A DNA stretch of 64,000 nucleotides from Trichosporon coremiiforme (GCA_039545355.1 BCJJ01000009.1:124001-188000), one strand, 5' to 3'; shown: positions 31,273 to 43,011, counted from the stretch's first letter. Notes: a model not told the origin generated them from the sequence alone. Numbers and translations: made by a program.

Positions 31273-32328
31273 GGTGATGATGGATAGAGGGGGGGAGGGG
31301 GCTGCCAAGAATGTAAGCACGTATGCTTTAAGCAAGCTCCAGCAGGCTGGTCATGAGACACCAGGCGATGCACAAAGTCGTGGTTGTATCATCATTGTAC
31401 ACTCGGCCGGAGCTTGGAGTGGTGTGCCGGCCGTGGGGCCCCCGGGCGGAGCTGGAATGCTGGCGTGAGCAGGCTTTGCGTTTGCGCCTGGCGGTAGGCT
31501 GGCAGCGGCAGGCGACGGACCTGGCCGATCCCACCCCTGACGCCTGCCAGGTGCAGCCCCACCATCAAACAGTAGCCCTGCCGAGCCCCCGCAGGCTCGC
31601 AGCGCCGAGATCGGAACGCTGTGACCTCCTGCACGATCCAGCACTCTGGTAGGCTCACATATGGACCATGGTCCGAAGAGGGTTGCATGGAACATGTATT
31701 CGAGCACCTCGCGTATCCTAGTCCCTGCGGCGCAGCCGATGTCCCGCACTATCTTATCTCGGAACCATCAGATTTTTCGTGTCACGACGTTTGCCCACCT
31801 TCGTCACTCATCTAACCTGCTATGTCGCAACAGACTGGAGCAAGTTGGCGACCGTACGGGCGATACGGTCGAAGTCCATGACAGTGCTGCTGCAACTAGA
31901 GCGGCGTCTCAACATTCACTTAGGGCAGGACAGGAGAAGGGCATCCCTTCTCTCGCTTAGGCTGCCCACACATCGTCGGAACTAAGACAGACGCAAGGAT
32001 GGGGAGCAAAGCAAACAACAGGAAGTCGCCGCTATCAACAGCTTGGACTGCCCAGCCTGCCTTATCCTTCTCCTCTGCTATCAGGCCGCATTCAGTCGGA
32101 CCTAGACAGAGCCACATACTGAGACTGACAGATGGGATATTACTAGACAGCCTTCTAACGCACCCTGTCTTCTAATTTCTTTCGGTCAGCAGTCCCGGTT
32201 CCATAACACTTCCTCCAGGGCTTGCAGAATGCGTAATGATGCTTGTTGCTTTGGTAAGCTTCCAGATCTATGCCCTATATCATACATCTACTGGTCGCTC
32301 TACTGTCGTCTGTCCTCCCAGCGTCCAT
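31273..32328. other. Intergenic region
   Basis: About 1 kb: promoter of the E2 gene and 3' flank of SmG. No gene recognised. Confidence 0.45.
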
Positions 32329-33004
32329 CTACTGCCGCATGCTATCAAGAAGCTCCATAGAAGCCACAGAGTTACCACGGATAACCTGGGGTGTCAGCTG
32401 CAAAGTACAAACCACATCTAGCTGCAGACAAGCTGCAGCCGAGGTGCTACGACCTGGTGCAGCCTGGAGGAAGAACTCACGACCATTCCGGCGGGTTTCC
32501 GCTCGCCTCCGCCGAGCTCCTCGTACGCCTGGTCGACCACGAGGTTCAGGAACATGTCGTATCCGCGCAGGACTCCGGAGACCTGCCGTCCACCCTGGAT
32601 GTGGATGAAGAGACGACGGTCCATAAATTCTGAGGTCAGTTGCATGAAACGATGACGAGTTGACTGCCACCACGCCGGCGTCGCAGGAGGCATTGCCGAG
32701 GATTTGGAAGGTATGAGAGTAGAGGAAGCTCCCTTATATTTGTGCGCGTTGGCAGCCTTCGAGGGAGCCGGCAGACAGACAAGCGAGGACCGTCGAGAAA
32801 ATAACCTCAAGTGATGTCACTGCAGCGATGAAAGCCGCCATCACTTTCCGCAATCAGATCCTCTGCGACCAACTGTCTCCCTCGATGTCCACCATGTCTA
32901 TCCCGTACTCCCAGTTCCCTCCACGGCTTCTTGTCCTGCGGTCCGGCTGCGTTGTGGCAAGCTGGATGCTCACTCTTAAGCTCGGGCTGACTCGGGCGCG
33001 ACAT
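32329..33004 (-). CDS. SMX2: Small nuclear ribonucleoprotein SmG
   Basis: Core Sm-ring protein of spliceosomal snRNPs. Three exons on -: 32974-33004 (MSRPSQPELK + 1 nt), 32481-32629, 32329-32385; introns of 344 and 95 nt; 78 residues, the usual size. Seen: PELKKFMDRRLFIHIQGGR, Sm1 motif VSGVLRGYDMFLNLVVDQA, Sm2 motif GMVVIRGNSVASMELL. Joining the 31 nt first exon restores PELK-KFMD exactly; the ATG at 32693, which opens a frame through the intron (MPPATPAWWQ), should not be taken as the start. Only SmG has this spacing and the GMVVIRGN end. Confidence 0.93.
32630..32973 (-). other. 344 nt first intron of SmG
   Basis: GTGAGC donor, CTGACCTCAG end. Far longer than the usual 35-100 nt of this genome, in a 78-codon gene. 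No clear C/D or H/ACA box RNA was found by eye. Confidence 0.7.
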
Positions 33005-33586
33005 CTTGAATCTGCACTCTGTTCAAGGGGGAAGCGGCGACTTTTGAGGGTAGAGTTCGGTTGTTTTGGTTATGTGTCGTCCGTTGTCCTTCTAGTCGAT
33101 AAGAGCCGGGGTCGATGCGTGCTGTCGATGCAAAGTGTGTTGTTGATCTGTCGAGCCCGTTGAGCGCGTCTTTGTGAGGTGATCGGTTGAGACGTTTGCG
33201 TTTGGGTGGGAGTCACGTGGTCCGGTATCAAAGTTATGACGTGTCTCCACGAAGCCATCTGCGGTGGACGACACCTCAGCCATTCCACGCCCCAACCAGC
33301 CCGCAGTGCCAGGCTGGCTGCGCTGGCCGCCGACGGTCGAGGAGCTAAGAGACACCTCCACCTCACCGCTGCCTCGCGAACAACACGATCTTGCTTGCTC
33401 TGTTACTGCTTCCGATACACGATTCTACACCCCTAATAGACCTCGACAGCATCTCCGATCGCTCCCTTCCGACAGCTGTCGCGACCTAACCACCCTCCGG
33501 CCGTCACTTGACCCCGAGCCCGCCGCCTTCCCCCTTCCCCACGACCCCTTTCCGCCGCCCGCCGCCCAAGTTCGAACACTGGAACC
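33005..33586. promoter_or_regulatory. Shared promoter between SmG (-) and SED5 (+)
   Basis: 582 bases between two divergent starts. Pyrimidine-rich on + just upstream of SED5. Small open frames only. Confidence 0.5.
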
Positions 33587-34837
33587 ATGTCACCCCGCGA
33601 CCGCACGTCCGAGTTCCACTCAGCCCTGTCGTCCATTCGCGCACGCACCGCTGCGGCGTCGACTCCGCGCTCAACGCCGAAGCCCGGACCGCAGCACCCG
33701 AGCGAGTTCGGGCGCATGGCTGGCCAGATCGCAAAGGACATCACGCAGACGACGCACAAGTTGCAGAAGTTGGCGCAGTGTGAGTTTCATGTGCGGGCAT
33801 GACTTTGCAGGGTTCCTGAGCGCGTCACGCCCGCGGGCCGGTTACGCATTCGTCCTTGTTCTGCACGGACGCAGGCTCAAGCAACGACATGCATAGCGCT
33901 GGAACCGGTGCACAGCAAGTCGTGCCCGAGTGGTGCCCGAAATTCGTGCTCGAGACCATTGGCCGCCGATATCAGTGCTAACGGCATCAGTGGCGAAGCG
34001 CAAGACGCTCTTCGACGACCGTCCGATGGAGATCTCCGAGCTCACGTACATTATCAAGCAGGACATGTCGCACCTGAACTCGCAGATCGGGGATCTGGCG
34101 ACGTACACGAAGACGCACCACGATGTGCGAGGGAAGCAGGTGGAGCAGCACAACTCGAACGTGGTGACGCTGCTGCAGAGCAGGGTAAAGGAGATGGCGA
34201 TGGGATTCCAGGACGTGCTCGAGCTGCGTACGCAGAATATGAAGGCGAGCCGGGACCGGACAGAGCAGTTCATGCACACGACGAGTGCGGCTGCTGTTCC
34301 TGCGCCAGCGAAAGGTGAGCTTCCTATTGCTGTCGGGCCTACGAGCTAATGGTACAGATTCGCTCCTCTTCGCTCCCGCCGGAGGACCAGGAAGCGGGCT
34401 CAAGGGCAAGACGCGGGCCGCGCCCGACGGCGGGGCAGACTTCTTAGCCCTCAACATTGACGAGCCCCAGCAGACCCAGGACTACCAGCAGATGCAGCTC
34501 ATGGAGCAGCAGGACGACTTCATCCAGTCTCGTTCGAACGCGATCGAGACGATCGAGAGCACCATCTCGGAGCTCGGAGGCATGTTCTCGCAACTCGCGA
34601 GCCTCGTCCAGATGCAGCGCGAACGCATCGACACAATCGACCAGAACGTCCACGACGTCGACATGAACATCAACGCGGCCCACGGTCAGCTGCTCAAATA
34701 CTACGAGAGCATCAGCTCCAATAGATGGCTCATGCTCAAGATCTTTGGCGTCCTCATCATCTTTGTGAGTAGTCCCTCGTAACTATCCATCACCTACAAG
34801 CTAACCCCAGTTCCTCGTCTTCATCCTTGTCTCGTAA
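33587..34837 (+). CDS. SED5: Syntaxin 5 homologue, Golgi Qa-SNARE Sed5
   Basis: Drives ER-Golgi and intra-Golgi fusion. Exons 33587-33779, 33991-34314, 34358-34764, 34811-34837; introns 211, 43 and 46 nt; 316 residues. Seen: N-terminal DRTSEFHSAL, the Sly1-binding peptide of the family; Habc region including KLAQLAKRKTLFDDRPMEI; SNARE helix ~225-285 (FIQSRSNAIETIESTISELG ... RIDTIDQNVHDVD, with the central-layer Gln); C-terminal membrane anchor ~296-316 ending FLVFILVS. The last exon is only 27 bases and completes the anchor; without it the frame would end in an intron. Stop TAA 34835-34837. Confidence 0.95.
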
Positions 34838-34899
34838 CCGCGTAGTAATGTGTACAACAGCCTTAGAATGCATAAAACTTTATGATCATCTACTCTAGT

Positions 34900-36755
34900 T
34901 TACTCGGCGTAAACGCGCTGGCTCTCCTTCTCGAGACGCTCGCGCTCAGCACGCTCTTTCTCCTCCTTCTGCCTCTGCTGAGCATCAGCGTGGCGCTGAG
35001 CCCACGTCTCCTCCTCAGACAGCTTGTTGCCCTGCGTCTGCTCCGCATCCTTCTCGCTGGACTGGATAGCCTGATGGGCCGCAGCAACACGCGCAGCACG
35101 CTCCCTCTCCTCGCGCTCCTTCTTCTCCTTCTCCTCGGCCCTCTGCTTCTCCTCCGCGACCTTGCGGGCAGCTGCAGCCTTCTCCTCTGCCTCCTTCCTC
35201 GCCACGGCCGCGCGGGCTTCTTCCTCGGCACGCTCCTTCTGCGCCGCCTTCTCCTCCAGCACGAGCGCGTCGAGTTCGGCCGCGAGCGCGTCCTCGTCAA
35301 ATTCGGGCGCGCCGGCCGCCTGCCGGGCTTGCGAGCCGCCGATCTCGATTGCGTCCGAGATCTCCTTGCTGTCGGCGAGGACGTCGGCGAGCGCGTCGGT
35401 CGTGTTCGCAATACGGTCGGGAGACAGGCGGGGATCGGCGAGCGCCGAGGCCAGAGAGGCGGTCGAGAGTTCGTACGCGGACATGATCTGGGATATATCA
35501 GCTCACTTTCTCCTTCGGAAGAGCTGGACTGAGAAGAATGGAGTATGGGCAACCTTACTCACCTCTGCGTTGCTCTTCGCGTCGTCGATTGATCGTAGCA
35601 CCGAACGCAGCTGCTCGCCGGTCGCGATGCGCTTCGACAGCACATCGTCAAGACCCTTCTTGCTCTTCAGGTATGCTGCTGCTCCGGACTTCTGGCCCGC
35701 CTTCAATGAGGAGCGGACCTTGTCCATTGTCTTTGCGCTCTGGGACTCAATGTCCTCGATCTGTGCCTCGACTGCAGCAAGCGTGTTCTTCACACTGAGG
35801 GTGCCCCGGTCCGCTTCCGTGATAGGGCCCTCGCCGACGCCGAGCGGGGACGCGACCTTGATCACCTGCATGTCAGTTTAGAAGAACGCAACACAAAACT
35901 CACGTCACCGTCAATCTGCACCGAGCCGATATCACGCTCAAGGTAGGACAGGAGTACGTCCACGTCCCGCTTCGTCAACGGTGCCGCGGGCGCTGTGCTG
36001 GCGAATGTTTCGAGGAACGAAGCGCGCGAGAAGAGGCAGTCGCTGTGGTGGAGTGGAGGATTGGCTGCGAGGTGTGCGGCGAGGGAGGTCGCGGCCGCCT
36101 GACATCAGCTACTCCGGGTCACTGAAGAGCTCAAACTCACCTTGACATTACGGAGATGAACCCATCGCCCCTGTGCCGTCTTCCAGCACGCCTCCTCGGG
36201 CGCAGGTGCGCTCTTTCCCCAAACGAGGCCGCCGATCAGACCCAGTCCTGCGCCTAGTGCGCGACGGGCGAGACCGGGCCCCTGCTCGACGCCGGTCGTG
36301 AGGGCATTGTACGCGGCGAGTTTTATCAGCGCCCGCTCAGAAGCAAGCGAGTCCTGTCCGTCAGCTGTGAACGTGCCCTTTACGGCTTGAGGGTTACTCA
36401 CGACAACACCGCCGAGACCTTTCGGCCGCCGCCCATCCTGTGCTACTCTGGAGAGCAGCCCGTCGTCGACCGTGAGCACCAGCGTGTCCCTTGGCGCATT
36501 GGAAGAGGCACTGGCCATGTCGGGTTTAAACGCACTGCCTGCACGCGAGGAGGCAGCGCTCCCGCTCCCATCAACATCGCCGAGCGTGCCTTCCTGCAAA
36601 CCGGCGGCAAGGACCTGGCCCCACCACGCTACGTTGCTTGCATACCCGTCCGGGTTCGAGGTCGCCTGCGCACGTGTGAATGCGTAGAGCGCTGCAAGTC
36701 GCTCGGGGCTCGGATCTGGGACGGGCGAGTTGCGGAGGAAGCTGAGCGGCGGCAT
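34900..36755 (-). CDS. CHMP7/Chm7-like ESCRT-III protein
   Basis: ESCRT-III subunit acting in nuclear envelope surveillance and sealing. Exons on -: 36402-36755, 36141-36353, 35904-36098, 35563-35865, 34900-35487; introns 48, 42, 38 and 75 nt; 550 residues. N-terminal half ~1-250 has the winged-helix-like layout of CHMP7 (RLAALYAFTRAQA, ACWKTAQGRWVHLRN, LTKRDVDVLLSYLERDIGSV); Snf7 core ~265-395 (TLSVKNTLAAVEAQIEDIES, AAAYLKSKKGLDDVL, RSIDDAKSNAEIMSAYELST); then a long charged Ala/Glu/Arg coiled coil to the end, longer than in human CHMP7. The first intron is a multiple of three and stop-free (GTGAGT...GCTGACGGACAG), so unspliced reading would insert 16 residues after GGVV. The winged helix plus Snf7 layout separates it from Snf7/Vps20. 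Confidence 0.85.
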
Positions 36756-37467
36756 TGGTGGAGAGATGGGGAGATGGAGTGACGGTGAAATGTTGGAAAG
36801 TGACGTTGTTTTGACGATGCGGTGGCGTCACTTGCCTGTGGCGATTGGGGCGTGGCACGGATCCGGTTGGGGCTGGTGCTGCGTATCGACACCGACCATT
36901 CTGCAAGTTCTGTATGCATGTCTAACAGCGTACGACTACATGATAGCATGCAGAAGGTCATCCTCCACACTGCGTCCTGATCACCTAATGTCGTCGGAAG
37001 CACGTCGGTTCAGCGTTTGGTCTTCAATCGACACGCTGACGACATTACCCCTCCTTCCTCGAAAAGCTGCTGCACTGCGCGCATGCTTGGTAAAGTTGAT
37101 AGATAGAGCTTTACTTGAACCTTCTGTCATCCGGAAAGTAGTACTCAATGCATGCAGGAACTCATACTCCATTTCATACACTCGTCCGATTGCCAGCAGG
37201 AGTGACTCACCTCGTCTTCCCTTAACACACAGTCCACCAAAGTCGACCCATGCGCAGCACCCATCGCGAAGACCACCCTTCCCTTCTCGCCGCCGTGACT
37301 GTTCGGTTCATCATCACAACCTCTTAGCACCCCGTTGCATCACACCAGCAGATCGCTGTCTTCGATCGAGTCCCGAAAGTAGCCGCCACCCAGCCAAAAT
37401 TGCTCCCGCCCGCACAGCGGCCTGGCGTGCCTCCACCCTCCACCTCGACGCGACAACGGGACCGAGA
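36756..37467. promoter_or_regulatory. Shared promoter between CHMP7-like (-) and Laa2-like (+) genes
   Basis: About 700 bases between divergent starts. The frame upstream of the Laa2-like ATG is open but without conserved features. Confidence 0.45.
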
Positions 37468-39043
37468 ATGACTAGCATCTACCGAAACATCCATTACACT
37501 AAGTACGGCTTCACGATGGACGACCCGTGGGCAGACACGGCCGACGCCGCCCCCGCTGCGGCTCCCAAGACGTCCAGCGGTCCGAGCAGCCCCGCCAAAT
37601 CGACCAGTCCGGCTCCAGCTTCCCCGGAGAAGAGCAAGAGCCCCGAGCCTCCGGCTTCTCTCCCGACGAGTCCTGTGAAGGCTGAGTCGACACCAGCGAG
37701 CCCCGTAAAGAGCCCAAAGTCGAGTCCGAAAAAGAGCATGGAAGAGGTTGCCAGCCCTTCCTCGCCTGAAAAGAAGATGGAGGATCTGAGCCTAGAGGAC
37801 AACAAGGCACCGACGCCGGAGCCCGAGCCGAAATCTGAGGAAGCGACGATGGACGAGGACGAGACGTGGGGCAATGCGTCATCACCGCCAGTGGACCCGC
37901 CAGCGCTCGCACCGCCAGCTCTTGCTCCGCCGTCCTTCGCTCCGCCACCGGCCAGCTTCGACGATGGCTTCGACGACGGTGGTTTCGGAGATGAAGGAGG
38001 GTTCGGTGACGACGACTTTGCAGCCCCAGCCGGAGGGGACGGGTTCGACGACGACGGCTTCGACGACTTTGGAGACAGCTTTGCGGAACCGGTGGCGTCG
38101 GAGGACTTTGGAGACTTTGACGACTTCGACGAGGGCTTCAACCCGCCACCTGAAGCTGCTGCGCCGCCGCCTCCACCAGAAGTTGTTGAGCGGACATGGG
38201 TGAGTTAGAGCATTAGATGGGAGCTGACCCCAGCATGCGCTGTCGCTTCGACCCGTGCCGCCACGACGAGAGCTTGCGCTCGCCATTCAGGATACTCTTG
38301 GCCTGGCACCGCAAGGTCTGACGGATGAGGAGCCACGAGCAGTCGGCGGACTTTCGCAAGTGCTCGTGCACGAGAGCAAGTGAGTTATTTGCCGTGTATC
38401 TTGCTAACTCGCAGCCGAGACGCATACGCGCAGCTGACGACGGCCCCGATGTTGAAGCCTCTGGACTGGACGCGGTCCCGTGTTAGACGTGACCACCTCA
38501 TCGCAATGGGCGTTCCTGTGAATTTGGACGAGGTCGAGTCCCACCGTCTCAGCACTTTACCGCCGCTGAAAATCACGACGGATCTCGCGACGAACCCGCC
38601 CCCGCGAGTAAGCGAGGACAAGCACGGTCTTGGCCCCAAGCCCGTGCTCAACTTCAGCAAGGCGGAGGAGTTATGTGCGATTGAGGACGACAAGCTCAAG
38701 CTGTACAGTTTGTCCAAGCTTGAGGCCGTTCAGCGGGATCTGGTCCGCGCGACGAACGAGGCGAGCGCGCTGCTCGCGTACCTCGCCCAACTGAAGGATG
38801 CGAGGCAACAGGACCACGAGACTTAGTGAGTACTGCCGAAGCGTCAGGCCGAAAGGCGGCTGAGCTGAGGATTGTGAAGCGAAAGCTAACAGCAGCAACG
38901 GCATGATTTCGGAACTGATCGCGAACGCGGCCAAGGCCAAGACGCCCTCCTCGTCCGGCGTGTTCGGGAACCGACACTCGAAGCGGCTGTCCATGTCGGG
39001 CAACTCGACCCCGCGGCGGACCGGGAGCCCCATGACGAGATGA
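37468..39043 (+). CDS. AP-1/clathrin accessory protein, Laa2/aftiphilin-like (probable)
   Basis: Exons 37468-38199, 38234-38379, 38415-38825, 38896-39043; introns 34, 35 and 70 nt; 478 residues. N-terminal half is Ser/Pro-rich with many SP/TP-K sites; ~165-240 is an acidic run of Phe-Asp/Gly repeats (DDGFDDGGFGDE, DGFDDFGDSF, SEDFGDFDDFDEGF), of the kind bound by the gamma-ear of AP-1; C-terminal half is folded (ELALAIQDTLGL, RRDHLIAMGVPVNLDE, LSKLEAVQRDLVRATNEASA). Yeast Laa2 and fungal DUF5102 proteins have such a layout; assignment is inference from composition and the GVPVNLDE block. MDDPWADT at 37516 is an alternative and perhaps the true start, as homologues tend to begin MDDPW. The last acceptor is CAGCAG, allowing one extra Ser/Asn. 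Confidence 0.75.
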
Positions 39044-39860
39044 GCCCCAGTGAGTGCTGCGAACTGTGGAGCTCAGCGAGAGTAGCCTACGCGCCAGCTC
39101 TGTCGTCTGTTCCGTTGAGCCGCAGCGAGCCTAAGGCCGTACGTGCTGTTGTGTGGGACTGCGGCGTTCTTGGGCTTGAGGGTTGGGAGGAGCAAGCGAT
39201 GATGCAGTCTAGACCATCGTAGAGCATGTGACATGTACATACGTCTTTTTTGTTACCTATACCTTCCCTCTCACGATGCTACTGAATCCAGCGTCAGCTG
39301 AGTGAAGGTGGGGGATGCATCGGCGTTTCTGGAGCTTGTGCAGGGATGATGGTGAAACGGCCGCAGTCTGGATAGACTGATTCTCTCTGATCGGCAAGCG
39401 GATCACACTTGTGTGTTTGGTTCCCGTAGTTGGTTCATCATCAGCTCCATCGATCCTCGAACTATTTGCTGACTTCGTAAGCTTCTCCAGATCCAGTCAG
39501 TCAGCCTTCTCTCAAGTGTCTGCAGAGTGTTCGTTCCGCCACTCGCGCCCACTCGGGCCACACGGTCTCGTATTCCGCAAATAGCCCAGAACGCGCAGTT
39601 GACGTGAGATCTCACACCGTACTCCGACGCCACAGGTACCTCGTGATGACTTGTGCGTGACGAGAATAGCACAGCAACAAAGGCAACGTATACATCAGAT
39701 GAGTGTTCTTTACAAGGGGAGGAAGGACGTGTGCGAGGAGATGTGCGAGGAGATGAAGATGTGATGGGAGGGTGGGATACAAGTTCTATAGATGGGTTTT
39801 GCGCAGCCGGCTGAGCTTCGCTCAGCGTACTCAGCTTCGCTGCGCTGCGATTCGCGACGC
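39044..39860. other. Intergenic region between convergent genes
   Basis: Holds the 3' flanks of the Laa2-like gene (+) and the His-rich gene (-). No gene recognised. Confidence 0.45.
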
Positions 39861-40812
39861 TCAAGCTTGGGCCTTCTCGTTCATGACGACCTGGGGCTCG
39901 GCCGCGACCTCCTCCTCGTCGAGGCGGATGGCGTTGCGGCGAGCGCGGGCCTGGCGGATCTTGCGGGCTGCGACGAAGCCGAGCGCACCGCCGACGATGT
40001 AGCCGATGATCAGGTAGGCGGCGTCGAAGCGGAGCGAACGGATGAAGGCGGTGACGGCCTCGCCGGCGTGGTCGAGCTTGTACAGCACGGCGCTGAGGGC
40101 ACGGTGCGCCGCGGCGTGCGGGTGGTGGTACCCGTGGCTGTGACCGTGGCCGTGGCCGTGGTAGTGCGGGCGCTGGGCCGGCTGAGCCGCGACATGCTTC
40201 TCGGCATACTTCTCGTCCTTCTGGCCGAAGATGGGGAGAATGCGCATCTCCGCCTCCTGAGGCGGGGGAGCGAAGGAGCCCTCGCTCTCAGCGACAGAGC
40301 CGTGGTGGTGGCCCTCGTGCTTGTGGTCCTTGTGGTGGCCGTGGTGGTCGTCGTCGTGCTTGTGGTGGTGCTCGTAGCGCGAGATGGTGTACGAGTCAAA
40401 ACCGAGGTGAGCGAGCAGCCGTCCGAGACCGCTGGGCTGGTTCGAGCGCTGAACAGCGCCGTGGGCCTGGTGGCACGGCATCATGCCGCGCTTGTCGTGG
40501 TTGCCATAGTCGTGGTGCGCTCCCGCGTATCCGATGCGGATGTTCGGAAACTTCCACTCGCCGTCGCCGAACGGCAGCGCGGCCGCAGAAGCTGTAGTAG
40601 CTGACGTCGCTGCATGTCAGCTCATGCCCAGCCATACAAAGCTCAAGGCCACAATGTCGTCAACAGTCCCAACCCTCGAGGTCGCGACGGAAACTGCGCA
40701 GTCCTGGACAATGCCGCTAGTCGCGACTTTGGGCGTGTGGCGAAGTGGAGCGAACATTGCGCCTCAGGGAGGACTTACCGATGGCGCCGAGAAGGATGGC
40801 GGAAACCTTCAT
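39861..40812 (-). CDS. Secretory-pathway His-rich single-pass membrane protein
   Basis: Exons on -: 40779-40812 and 39861-40609, 169 nt intron; 260 residues. The first exon codes only MKVSAILLGAI + 1 nt, which with ATSATTASAAA forms a signal peptide. Then a Gly/His/Tyr region (FPNIRIGYAGAHHDYGNHDK), MMPCHQAH, a His/Asp/Lys cluster ~95-125 (HHHKHDDDHHGHHKDHKH), a second His/Gly cluster ~165-190 (HYHGHGHGHSHGYHHPH), a membrane helix ~220-240 (AYLIIGYIVGGALGFVAA), and a short basic then acidic tail. His clusters suggest Zn, Cu or Ni binding on the lumenal or outer side. No known family; not a Zn transporter, since only one further helix is present. Type I topology inferred. Confidence 0.8.
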
Positions 40813-41760
40813 GGTTGTTGAGGATTCGGTGCGATGTTGGTTTGTGAAGTGTGGATGAGGGAGTGTGAGGAAGGAGGGTGTGGAATGCTGATGCGAGGGG
40901 CTGTATGCTGGGTGGAGTGGTGGTCTTGCGGTTGTAGGGCGGTGTCTAAGGTGGTGGTCGACGAGAGGAGATCCCGAAGGAAGCGGGAAGGGCCTGTTAC
41001 GTAACGGAAGGGTGGCGTCAGCGCTTCCGAATCGAGGTCTATGATGTTGCGCAGGGGACAGGTTCCCCACGGTAGACAAGAGACAAGGCATTGAGGCAAT
41101 CGAGGGTTTTCCCACGGTAGATGCCTATCAAGAGCCGGGGAGGCATCACTGGACCAGGGAGATGGGGGCACCAGTGCACTTTGGAGGCGGACTGTCTTAG
41201 ATAACGGTACCGGGCTGTTTGTGCGTTCTTGCTTCGCTTATCGACGCACCATGGCAGTCGACCAGCCCACGACATCGCATCCATGCACCTGCTTGCAAGA
41301 GTTCGATTCCCATGCCTGACAATAGGATTCTGAACTTGCACCGGAAAAACAGACAAGAATGGGGGCGGTTCGCACGGTGGATTCCTGTAGTGCCTGTGAC
41401 TTTTAATCCCCCATGTGGCCACGGCCCAGATCGCCCAGATCAGGTCAACACTGGCAATCCCTTTAGCACTTCGGTCCAGTCACCCACCGGCTGCCTGCCG
41501 GCTGACTGCTGTGCCTTGCACTCCCTGCGGCTAGTGAACTGCGCCCCAGCGTTGCATGCATGCCTAGGGAATGTTTCGCCGCTCGCCGTCGACACACCTT
41601 CAACTCACGCTTCAGCACTTGATCTTCCCTCCTTCTTACACACTCCTTTCCTCCTGACACACACTCTTTCTTCTTCTTGATTTTTGCTCAACTCCCATAA
41701 AGTAGCCTTTTCCCCCGTGACTACGACAAGACTACTCCTTCCACTCCGCTCTAGCATGGC
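40813..41760. other. Intergenic region
   Basis: Promoter of the His-rich gene and, from ~41600, C/T-rich DNA (CTTCTTCTTG) before the next + gene. No gene recognised. Confidence 0.45.
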
Positions 41761-43011
41761 ATGAGCCGAAAGCGAAGAGCGTCTTCCTCCGCCCTTTCGC
41801 TGTCTCTGATCCCGGAGTCAGCGCCCCTCATCGGCCTTCCAACTCCGCCCTCCGCCAAGAGACCTGTTAGTGTCCTCGATCTGTCTGAGAAATCATCCTC
41901 CTTGAAGCGACCTGTGCTGATCCTTTTCAGAGAGGCACGATCGGGAAACGACAGGCAGCCCATCGTTCTCATCGCCGAGCAGAGCGGAACATTCACTTTG
42001 GCTGGCTCGTCTAGCCCTCCCCGTGAAGGAGTAGAAGATCCAGGCCAGACATTCTTCTCCGCAATATAACTCCTCTCCCCGGCTGGGTCAGGCGACGTTT
42101 CGAACACGAAGCCGAAGCAAGGGCCCTAGCTCCTCAGCAAGACGGATCGGCGAACCGGCCCCAGGAGGCGGACTAACGCGAGACACACGACCAACTGCCT
42201 CCCCCAGCAAAAGCATTGTCTCGGGCTCCCGACACCGCTGACCCTCGCCGGTACATTCCCCACATCTCGTTCCGGCCCTCCTCCAGCTCCAAGCGAGGCA
42301 TGCAGCAAATTCAGCCGCTTCGCCCCCTCGGCGATAGCCATTCGCCGTCAGCGCCGTCTGCCAGCGCAGGTCGCCTCGCTGCTGCCGCCACAGATGCTGG
42401 GCACGCGCGCTCGCCTCCGCTGCTGCCAACCCTGGTCGCGTGACGCCCGCCCCTGCCGCCGCCGACGCAGCGGACGGCACCGTCGCTTCCGGCGTCGCCA
42501 TCCCTAGAACCGAGAGTGTCGTCTCTGCGTCCAAGATCAATGTAATTCCTACTTTGCTTGACTGCACGCGTGAGAGACCCGCTGATGGTTGGCAGATGAG
42601 CGCCAGCAGAAGGTCTTCCACCACTTCGTGAATGGTACACAGGACCTTGAGTACGACTCGGTGCCTAACGGTCCATTGTGACGACAGGAGAAGTTGGACC
42701 AAGTCCTCGATGCATACAGTAAATTCACCATACAAAAGGTGAAATCATGAGGGCGATCTGCGAGAGTCTCGACCGGCCGCACCCGGCAGTGAATGCCGTT
42801 CGAAGTCCTTTTCCGCGGGCGGAAGTCGAGAGAACCAATACAAGCTCGCCTTGCATGTCTGGCTTTGTATCGTAGACTCGACAACGACGATGAACACCTC
42901 ACTTTTGCAGCCCCACCACCTGTGTTTGCATGTTTCCGAGCCCGAGGAAGACCCCTCCTATTCTCCTTCAACCGCCAGCAGCTAGACGTCCCTACGGCCC
43001 GCCAACAGTAG
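41761..43011 (+). CDS. Probable intron-rich gene, product unrecognised, exon borders unresolved
   Basis: Coding-like pieces on +, in changing frames: from ATG 41761 MSRKRRASSSALSLSLIPES; ~42092-42237 a Ser/Arg/Pro-rich run (RTRSRSKGPSSSARRIGEP); 42216-42443 a Ser/Pro-rich run (IPHISFRPSSSSKRGMQQ); ~42481-42540 (VASGVAIPRTESVVSASKIN) followed by GTAATT; ~42601 RQQKVFHHF followed by GTGAAT; 42688-42738 EKLDQVLDAYSKFTIQK, set between CAG and GTGAAA like an exon. 42793-43011 is a further open piece. The short exon with clear splice signals is the best evidence of a gene. The - strand is also open over 42088-42735, but without splice-consistent or domain features. No function assigned. Confidence 0.35.

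Noticed and set aside
32481..32693. ATG 32693 as the SmG start (MPPATPAWWQ...)
   Set aside because: The 31 nt exon at 32974-33004 restores the family N-terminus PELKKFMD exactly with correct phase, so 32693 lies in the intron.
42088..42735. 215-codon open frame on -
   Set aside because: Overlaps + pieces with clean splice signals; its own sequence has no recognisable domain.
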